Below are positions 24,511 to 30,445 of a stretch of 30,445 nt of DNA, piece after piece. Where the stretch lies: positions 1-30,445 of the forward strand of contig CAZFZB010000023.1 in the NCBI GenBank assembly GCA_964523415.1, given 5' to 3'. The notes beneath the pieces were generated by a model, which saw nothing but the letters and a program-made list of their open reading frames with translations, did not search any database and had not been told where the DNA came from. Both the position numbers and the translations under genes were made by a program. Position 1 is the first letter of the stretch, and each line of letters opens with the position of its first letter. The DNA comes from M0108 sp964523415 (GTDB taxonomy: Bacteria; Pseudomonadota; Gammaproteobacteria; Chromatiales; Chromatiaceae).

Positions 24511-25581
24511 CTAGGAAGGGGCTTCCTGGGGACCCGTCGGAATGGATGGGCCCATGAGAATGGCGATGGGACGGGTATGGGGACTGAGGTCCAGGGCCGA
24601 CATGAGCGCCATGGTCAGGGGCACGGAAAGAAAAACCCCGATGGTACCCAGCACCCAACCCCAAAAGAGCAGGGATAGGAAGACCACGAAGGTGGAGATT
24701 CCCAGACCCCGGCCCATGATGCGCGGTTCGAGGATATTGCCAATGAGGATATTGGCGGCCAGATAGGCGATGGCGACCCAGAGGCCGGTGCCGAGATCAT
24801 AGTTCACAAGGGCGAAGAGTAGGGTCGGGATGGCCATGAAAAAGGAACCGACGAAGGGCACGAAATTGAGCAGGAAGGCCAACACAACCCAAACGACGAT
24901 GAAATCAAGACCCAGCAGCCAGAGCCAGACCCCAATGAGGATGGCGGTAGCCAGGCTGGTCAGGCACTTGATCAGCATGTAACGATTGATGGCTGAGAGC
25001 AGCCCTCGCAGGCGGGCCTCTCCCGAGGGTGTCATGTGGAAGGCTAACCGAAACTTGACCGGCAGTGAAGTAACCTCCAGCAAGAGGAATATCACCGCCA
25101 TCAGCACCAAAACACCGGTGGCAGCCAGACTACCGACATTGGAGAGGAGGAACCGCACCCCCTTCATGGCCTGGGCGAGATCGAAGATGTCGGGTAGGGC
25201 CAGGCTCGACCCCTCGATACCCATCCCTTCCAGCCAGCCACCCATCTGGGCGCTCAGGAGCAGGAAGCGCTCCTGATAATTGGGAAGGCTGTCACGCAGA
25301 CCCTCCAGGGCGCCGGTGGTCATGATCAGGAGGATGCTGCCAAGATCCATGAGCAAGAAGAGGATCACAGGCAGGGAGACCCACTTGGGGACCCGGTAGC
25401 GACCCATCCAGCTTAAGGGCGGGGTGAGGATGATGACGAAAAAGATCGCCAGCAGAATAGGCGCCAGGAGCGGAGCTGCCAAGCGGGTGGCGGCGGTGAC
25501 GATGGCGATGGCCGCCGCGACCAGAAGGCCTCGGGCGGGGGCACTAAAACCGGCAAGCACATGACCCATGACGGACTCCAA
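24511..25581 (-). CDS. AI-2E family transporter (PF01594-type permease)
   Basis: This 356-residue polytopic membrane protein has about eight helices. The family signature GNILEPRIMGRGLGIS (about residues 280-296) lies next to FLLNFVPFVGSFFMAIPTLLFA. Members include TqsA-type exporters and Na+/H+-antiporter-like proteins; which substrate this one moves cannot be told. A second ATG four codons in (MGHVLAG) is possible. It lies between two alpha/beta hydrolase genes on the same strand, 39 and 31 bases from them, so the three likely form an operon. Confidence 0.88.
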   Translation of the reverse strand: MESVMGHVLAGFSAPARGLLVAAAIAIVTAATRLAAPLLAPILLAIFFVIILTPPLSWMGRYRVPKWVSLPVILFLLMDLGSILLIMTTGALEGLRDSLPNYQERFLLLSAQMGGWLEGMGIEGSSLALPDIFDLAQAMKGVRFLLSNVGSLAATGVLVLMAVIFLLLEVTSLPVKFRLAFHMTPSGEARLRGLLSAINRYMLIKCLTSLATAILIGVWLWLLGLDFIVVWVVLAFLLNFVPFVGSFFMAIPTLLFALVNYDLGTGLWVAIAYLAANILIGNILEPRIMGRGLGISTFVVFLSLLFWGWVLGTIGVFLSVPLTMALMSALDLSPHTRPIAILMGPSIPTGPQEAPS

Positions 25582-25620
25582 TAGCGTGATGCCGCCGCGC
25601 CTGGCTTCAGGGCGACCGGC

Positions 25621-26820
25621 CTAATTATCTCGCGTCAGCACCGAGTAATTTTTGCCTTCGGGTGTCCGAAAATCGAAACGCAACCGATTAAGCGGCGTCT
25701 CCGAATTCGCCAGACGCAGATAGATGTCGTCGAAGAATTCCGGGACCTCGAGGCTGAAATTGTGGAAATTGCGTGTCCGGTTCACCGGCGTCACATCCAC
25801 CAGTACGACCTGATCGCTGCCCGCCTCCACCATCCCCATCCAATCCTCTGCGCGGCTGAGTAATTCCGCCGTATCGACATTCAGGCTGCTCTCGCCAAGG
25901 CGGCGTTCGCGGTTGACGAGGCGGCTCAAGAGGAGGGCGCGATCGTTTGAGGAGACATAGATGGTGGTATGACGCGCCAGGGCCTTGAGATCCTGTTTGA
26001 AGCGGTCATTGAAATCACCCTTGCTCACGTCCGGGGCCGTTAAGACCACTTCGTCGATTTTGAAATCCCCATCGGCGAAGGCCGGGTCCTGGTTGAGGTG
26101 ATGCAAGGCCTTGACCACGACCTGGGAACCCAGGCTGTTGGCGAATATCCAGAGGTGCTCCGGACGGATCTGCCGGCTGATAAAGGTCAGGACCGCCGCC
26201 AGATCGGCACCCGAGGCTGAGGCGATCTCTTGGGCGCGACGGTAGGATCTCGGGCTACTGCCTTGATTACCCGGCCAATCGAATACCATGACCGGGGCGT
26301 CGAGGTCGAGCACATGGGCCACGAAGGCCGTGCCCCGCAGGGCATAATCGATATCGGTACGCAAGCCATGCACCAGGAGCAGCAGACCGCGATGGGTAGA
26401 GGCCTCGACCAAGGGGCGCAGACGGGCGGCGAATTCGGACTCGTCGGTTGCCTTGACGCTCAACACCTTTATCTCTTCCTCCATGAACCAGCGACTGGCG
26501 TTCAGCCACCGCCCCAACCCCAGGGAGGGCTCGATGATGGTGTCGAAATATCCAAGACGCCATTCTGGGGTGCGATCGATACCAAAACGCTCCTCCAGGG
26601 GTTTGTCCTCGGCATCGGCCAAGGGGTTGCGATTGGAGGCGAAGAAAAATCGAATACCGTCCCCCTCCCCCACGCGTGACACCCCCATGTGCCGCAACTG
26701 CGTGCTTTCCGCCCGTTCCAAGGCCTGCCGGGTGGTCGCATAAAACAGGTAGGCCCCCAGACTGATCAGGATCAGCAGGCTCACCAAGATCCAGAGCAGA
26801 CGTCGCGTGGATGATTTCAT
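25621..26820 (-). CDS. alpha/beta hydrolase, DUF900 type, membrane-anchored
   Basis: This 399-residue protein has an N-terminal transmembrane anchor (about 8-28). The alpha/beta hydrolase region matches DUF900-type proteins: LLLVHGLRTDIDYALR (H151), VFDWPGNQGSSPRSYRRA, and the nucleophile elbow ANSLGS (S229, the first Gly replaced by Ala), then VVLTAPDVSKGDF. It is likely a serine hydrolase facing the periplasm; the substrate is unknown. It is first in the hydrolase-permease-hydrolase run. Confidence 0.83.
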   Translation of the reverse strand: MKSSTRRLLWILVSLLILISLGAYLFYATTRQALERAESTQLRHMGVSRVGEGDGIRFFFASNRNPLADAEDKPLEERFGIDRTPEWRLGYFDTIIEPSLGLGRWLNASRWFMEEEIKVLSVKATDESEFAARLRPLVEASTHRGLLLLVHGLRTDIDYALRGTAFVAHVLDLDAPVMVFDWPGNQGSSPRSYRRAQEIASASGADLAAVLTFISRQIRPEHLWIFANSLGSQVVVKALHHLNQDPAFADGDFKIDEVVLTAPDVSKGDFNDRFKQDLKALARHTTIYVSSNDRALLLSRLVNRERRLGESSLNVDTAELLSRAEDWMGMVEAGSDQVVLVDVTPVNRTRNFHNFSLEVPEFFDDIYLRLANSETPLNRLRFDFRTPEGKNYSVLTRDN

Positions 26821-27128
26821 GGCACCGCTCGATCGCTTTTCAGTCGCAGGAAAGGAAATGAGTGGCCCGGCAGGGATAGGGGGTGACCATCCTAGCCAGG
26901 ATGGTGGTTCGCCGCAAGGCTAAGCGGCAGCGGGCCTAGAGGGCTCATGCCCCAGGGGGCTGGTACCAGGTGGTTAGGACTGGTGACCGCCTCCCCGGGT
27001 TGGCGGAAAGGGCCTGGCTTGCTTATCATCGGCGCTGGTTAGAAAGTGGGGCGATTCGGCAATTCCAGAGGCCATTGTCCCGGCTCATCAGCCTTAGAAA
27101 TGAAAGATCACCCATGGGAGTTTAAATC
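26821..27128. other. divergent intergenic region with hairpin
   Basis: No gene is seen in these 308 bases between the DUF900 gene (minus) and the lipoprotein gene (plus). At 26886-26905 ACCATCCT and AGGATGGT form a perfect 8-bp stem with a 4-base loop and no U-run; it may be an operator or an RNA structure in the DUF900 leader. Promoters for both genes must lie here, but I cannot point to clear -35/-10 boxes. Confidence 0.5.
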
Positions 27129-27377
27129 ATGAAAACTATTCTCGATAATCCGTACCGGCCCGCTATGCTGGTGTTGGCCTCCGCCCTCCTCCTCACCGCT
27201 GGATGCGGATCGACGACTACCAGCCGTACCGGCAGTGGTGCCGCCTTTGGCGCGGTCAGCGGTGCCGCCATCGGCTCCCTCAGTGGTAAGGCCGGCCAGG
27301 GGGCCCTGATTGGCGCGGGTGCCGGTGCCCTGGGGGGGTTCCTTTACGACCAACATCGTAAGGGTAATATCGACTGA
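27129..27377 (+). CDS. glycine-zipper lipoprotein
   Basis: This 82-residue protein has a lipoprotein signal ending in the lipobox LLTAGC (C26). The rest is a Gly/Ala-rich glycine-zipper region (GAAFGAVSGAAIGSLSGKAG and GALIGAGAGALGGFLYD). It is probably anchored in the outer membrane by lipid, like small osmotically inducible glycine-zipper lipoproteins; its role is unknown. The start has a GGGAG site eight bases upstream. It ends 166 bases before the lyase gene. Confidence 0.82.
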   Translation: MKTILDNPYRPAMLVLASALLLTAGCGSTTTSRTGSGAAFGAVSGAAIGSLSGKAGQGALIGAGAGALGGFLYDQHRKGNID

Positions 27378-27543
27378 CAACGCCAACCGTATGGTAGACA
27401 AGGGTCACCCCCTTTCAGGGGCGTGCAATCCAGCCATGAGGGGGTAGAATGGCCGCCCTCACCCATAGCGGGGCCTGCCCGCACCAAGATGCGGGAATAC
27501 CCGCGCACTCCATCCACAAGCGAGAATCGGAGCCTGAGCAAGC

Positions 27544-28992
27544 ATGACGACGGTCAAATATTACGGCGATGAAAATATTCCTCTGGAAATGCACAAGGTG
27601 CGCATCGTCCAGAAACTCCATCTCCCCCCGGTGGAGCGTCGCCTGGAGGCCATGAACGAGGCGGGCAACAACACCTTTCTGTTGCAGAACGCCGAAGTCT
27701 TCATGGACATGCTCACCGATAGCGGTGTGAATGCCATGAGCGACAGGCAATTGGCCTCGATGATGGTCGCCGATGACAGTTATGCCGGCAGCGCTACCTA
27801 CACCCGCCTGGAGAACAAGTTGCGGGAACTCTTCGGCATGCACTACATCTTGCCTACCCACCAGGGCCGAGCCTGCGAGAATATCCTGGCCCAGGTGCTG
27901 GTTTCGCCGGGTACCGTAGTGCCAATGAACTATCACTTCACCACCACCAAGGCCCATATCACCCTCAATGGTGGCAGCATCGAGGAACTCGTCGCCGAGG
28001 AGGGACTGGAGGTCGTCAGTGTCCATCCCTTTAAGGGCAACATGGACATCGCCAAGCTGCGGGCTGTCATCGCCAACCATGGCGCCACCCAGATCGCCTT
28101 CGTGCGCATGGAGGCCGGCACCAACCTGATCGGTGGCCAGCCCTTCTCCCTGCAAAACCTCGCCGACGTCCGCCAGGTATGCGACGAATTTGGCCTGCTG
28201 CTGGTATTGGACGCCAGCTTGCTGGCGGATAACCTCTACTTCATCAAGGAGCGCGAGGCCGCCTGCAAGGACATGAGCATCCGTGATATCACCCGCCGGT
28301 TCGCGGATCTCAGCGACATCGTCTACTTCTCCGCCCGCAAACTTGGCTGTGTGCGCGGAGGCGGCATGTGCATGCGCTCCGAGGAACTTTACCGCCGCAT
28401 GCGTGGCCTGGTCCCGCTTTACGAGGGTTTCCTCACTTATGGTGGCATGTCGGTCCGCGAGATCGAGGCCCTTACTGTCGGTCTTGAGGAGACCATGGAT
28501 GAAGACATGATCAATCAGGGACCCATCTTCATCGCCTACATGGTGGATGAGCTGGAGCGTCGCGGGATCCCCGTCATCACCCCGCCGGGAGGGCTAGGCT
28601 GTCACCTCAATGCCCTGCAATTCCTCGATCACCTCCCCCAGTCCCAGTACCCGGCCGGCGCCCTGGCCGCGGCGCTTTACATTGCCAGCGGCGTCCGAGG
28701 CATGGAGCGGGGCACCCTGTCCGAGCAACGCGAACCGGATGGCAGCGAGGTCTTCGCCAACATGGAGCTATTGCGCCTCGCACTCCCCCGGCGCGTCTTC
28801 ACCCTCTCCCAGGTGAAATATGCCATCGACCGCATTCAATGGCTGTACGACAACCGCCGTCTCATCGGTGGTCTGGAGTTCACCGAGGAACCGGAGATAT
28901 TGCGTTTCTTCTTTGGACGCTTGAAGCCTGTCTCCAATTGGCAGCAGGATCTGGTTGCCAAATTCCGTCAGGATTTCGGCGACAGCCTGTGA
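27544..28992 (+). CDS. tyrosine phenol-lyase/tryptophanase family PLP enzyme
   Basis: This 482-residue fold-type I PLP beta-eliminating lyase is closer in motifs to tyrosine phenol-lyase than to TnaA. By comparison with Citrobacter TPL (numbering from memory) it keeps: the leaving-group Tyr (Y80, SYAGS), the PLP loop QGR (107-109), F132-T133 (TPL F123-T124), N194 (TNLIGGQP), D223, S263, the Schiff-base Lys K266 (SARK), the TPL-type Arg of GMERG (R389, TPL R381) and the carboxylate-binding R411. The Arg that touches the PLP oxygen (R217 in DATR) is Leu here (DASL, L226), and the Lys before the Schiff-base Lys is Arg. The expected reaction is release of phenol or indole plus pyruvate and ammonia, but the change leaves the substrate open. 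It lies 68 bases before a HATPase-GNAT fusion gene. Confidence 0.82.
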   Translation: MTTVKYYGDENIPLEMHKVRIVQKLHLPPVERRLEAMNEAGNNTFLLQNAEVFMDMLTDSGVNAMSDRQLASMMVADDSYAGSATYTRLENKLRELFGMHYILPTHQGRACENILAQVLVSPGTVVPMNYHFTTTKAHITLNGGSIEELVAEEGLEVVSVHPFKGNMDIAKLRAVIANHGATQIAFVRMEAGTNLIGGQPFSLQNLADVRQVCDEFGLLLVLDASLLADNLYFIKEREAACKDMSIRDITRRFADLSDIVYFSARKLGCVRGGGMCMRSEELYRRMRGLVPLYEGFLTYGGMSVREIEALTVGLEETMDEDMINQGPIFIAYMVDELERRGIPVITPPGGLGCHLNALQFLDHLPQSQYPAGALAAALYIASGVRGMERGTLSEQREPDGSEVFANMELLRLALPRRVFTLSQVKYAIDRIQWLYDNRRLIGGLEFTEEPEILRFFFGRLKPVSNWQQDLVAKFRQDFGDSL

Positions 28993-29060
28993 GTTAGGGT
29001 CATCCCTCCTTCTCAGCCGGGATTGCCGGGGCGCCCGACCAGTGCCGACGGTAACCATCC

Positions 29061-30445
29061 ATGGCCCAAGACTACACCACTGAAGTCGAACTACCGCGCC
29101 ACGATGCCAGCCTCGGCGCCGCCCAGGCTCTGTTCGCCAACCTGTGCGGCAGCCTGGGGGTGGCCGATTCGATTCGCAGGGAGGTCGAGCTGGCCCTGGA
29201 GGAGGGCCTGACCAATTTCTTCAAGCATGCCATCCCGGAGGGGGACGCTGCCCGGGTACGTCTCCGACTGGAATTTCAAGACGCGGCCATCCGCCTGGTG
29301 GCGCGGGCCCACGGCCGGCCTTTCGACTTCGCCCGACTGCCCCATTACCAGCCGCTCCAGTCCCTGGAGGAGACCCCCCAGGGCCTGGGCACCTTCCTGA
29401 TTGAGAAGACCATGGACAGCGTCAAGTGGCGCTACATCGAGAAGGAAGGGCAGGAATTCGAGATGGTCAAGCGGTTGCCAGCGCCCCTGGTCCCGGGATA
29501 TGGCATTAGCGCCCTGGGTCCGGACCGGCGCCAGGTCCAAATCCAGGGTGAAATCAGCTACCGTCGCCTCCAAACCCCTGAGGAAGCCCTGGCCCTCGCC
29601 AGCGCCGCTTGGGACCTCTACGGCTATGGCTACAAGGACGTCATTTACTATCCGGAACGGGTATTGGAGCAAAGCCGCACGGGCCAACTCCTGTCCTGGA
29701 TTGCCATTGATGAGGCTGGTACCGTCATCGGCCATTACGCCATGATGCGCCATCGCCCCGGGGACCCCTTGGGGGAGATGGGTGCCGCCTTCGTGCTCCC
29801 GGAGGCCCGTAAGGGTGGCGTCTTCCGTCAGCTGTCGGATTACCTGCACGCCGAGGCTGCCCAGAGCGGGGTCCGCGCCCTTTATTCCCTATCGGTTACC
29901 CATCATGTCGCCACCCAAAAGGCCAGTGAAGCCCTGGGTCGGATCACCGTCGGGTTGCGCCTCGCCTCCAGCCCTGCGGTTTTCGTCGAGGGCGCCCGGC
30001 CAGGTGACCGCATCACCACCACCTTCAACTATCATCAGGTGGTACCACGGCCCTGCCGGACCCTGTTCCTGCCACTATGGCATCAGGAAATGATCCGCCT
30101 TAGTTACGGCTGGCTGGGCCTTGACATCATCGAGGCCAACCCCACCACCCTGGCAACAGGGGGTGGCGACTTCCTGGAATGCCACCGCGATCTCACCTGG
30201 AACCGCGCCCTCATCGAGGCCGCTGGCGGCGTGGCTGTTCACTACAAGTTGGCTGCCTTCACCGAATTTCTGGTCGAGCAGGGAGTCGCCTGTATCCTCC
30301 TGTCCATCGATCTGGAGGATCCCGGTGCCCCTGCCCTGACCAAGGCCGCCGAAAGGCTGGGTTACTTCTATTCGGGCATCTTCCCCGAAAGCGGCCATCA
30401 GGGTCACGATGTCCTCGAGCTTCAATTCCTGAATGGCGTTACCCT
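29061..30445 (+). CDS. HATPase (anti-sigma type)-GNAT fusion protein, 3' end beyond window
   Basis: The open frame runs from ATG 29061 to the window end with no stop (at least 461 residues). Residues 1-140 are a histidine kinase-like ATPase domain of the RsbW/SpoIIAB type: N-box EVELALEEGLTNFFKHA (41-57) and a late Gly box PQGLGTFLIEKTMD (106-119). The Asp normally found before the PFD motif is not present (ARAHGRPFD), so nucleotide binding may be altered. Residues about 165-300 form a GNAT domain with motif A VLPEARKGGVFRQL. A third C-terminal region (from about 330) is unassigned; it contains HRDLTWNRALIEAAGG. HATPase domains of this kind usually belong to partner-switching systems with STAS and PP2C proteins, which may lie to the right. 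Linkage to the PLP lyase is by position only. Confidence 0.8.
   Translation, partial: MAQDYTTEVELPRHDASLGAAQALFANLCGSLGVADSIRREVELALEEGLTNFFKHAIPEGDAARVRLRLEFQDAAIRLVARAHGRPFDFARLPHYQPLQSLEETPQGLGTFLIEKTMDSVKWRYIEKEGQEFEMVKRLPAPLVPGYGISALGPDRRQVQIQGEISYRRLQTPEEALALASAAWDLYGYGYKDVIYYPERVLEQSRTGQLLSWIAIDEAGTVIGHYAMMRHRPGDPLGEMGAAFVLPEARKGGVFRQLSDYLHAEAAQSGVRALYSLSVTHHVATQKASEALGRITVGLRLASSPAVFVEGARPGDRITTTFNYHQVVPRPCRTLFLPLWHQEMIRLSYGWLGLDIIEANPTTLATGGGDFLECHRDLTWNRALIEAAGGVAVHYKLAAFTEFLVEQGVACILLSIDLEDPGAPALTKAAERLGYFYSGIFPESGHQGHDVLELQFLNGVT

Noticed and set aside
27415..28155. Long minus-strand frame opposite the PLP lyase
   Set aside because: It is antisense to a clearly recognisable enzyme and is a GC-rich shadow frame.
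29091..29849. Long minus-strand frame opposite the HATPase-GNAT gene
   Set aside because: The plus-strand frame is continuous to the window end and carries clear HATPase and GNAT motifs; the antisense frame has none.

Overview
The window reads as a high-GC proteobacterial chromosome segment, most likely a gammaproteobacterium of the Chromatiales type. That placement is inferred from gene style and cluster composition; no rRNA or tRNA is present to test it. It is scaffolded assembly with two 100-base N gaps (3104-3203 and 14719-14818). Three blocks stand out: denitrification, sulfate-ester metabolism, and a mixed block ending in an unusual PLP lyase next to a signalling-type fusion protein.

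Left end (1-875): a non-coding tract with two perfect 146-bp tandem copies plus a diverged partial third, then a small membrane protein. Minus-strand nir operon (5788 down to 891): nirC-nirF-nirD-nirL-[gap]-nirGH-nirJ, with overlapping stop/start codons at most junctions. It encodes heme d1 assembly for cytochrome cd1 nitrite reductase; nirS itself is not in the window. NirG and NirH are fused. Divergent plus-strand nor genes follow: norE-norF, a small exported protein, norQ-norD, and, after an interruption, norC-norB. Perfect TTGAC-N4-(A/G)TCAA boxes of the FNR/Anr/Dnr type lie upstream of nirC, norE and norC, with a one-mismatch box before the exported protein. This suggests common control by low oxygen and/or NO. 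The interruption (10590-12370, opposite strand) is a nucleotidyltransferase plus a lasso-peptide B2-type transglutaminase-like protein, a pair better known from RiPP clusters.

A terminator follows norB, then a gap whose two flanks are identical over 54 bp (a probable unmerged contig overlap). Beyond it is a minus-strand sulfatase locus, in transcription order: exported HAD hydrolase, exported arylsulfatase, outer-membrane channel-like protein, an alkylsulfatase pseudogene with two in-frame stops and a frameshift, and an exported CGYHG protein with one in-frame stop. The arylsulfatase, HAD and channel genes are intact.

The right part holds a possible 54-residue protein and a GNAT acetyltransferase (+), a 26-bp perfect palindrome at a convergent junction, and a minus-strand set of two membrane-anchored alpha/beta hydrolases around an AI-2E family permease. 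A glycine-zipper lipoprotein (+) follows. Last comes a tyrosine phenol-lyase-like PLP enzyme (+) that keeps most catalytic residues but has Leu in place of a PLP-contacting Arg, followed 68 bp later by a HATPase(anti-sigma type)-GNAT fusion that runs off the window. This last pair and the RiPP-like pair inside the nor cluster are the best candidates for undescribed biology.
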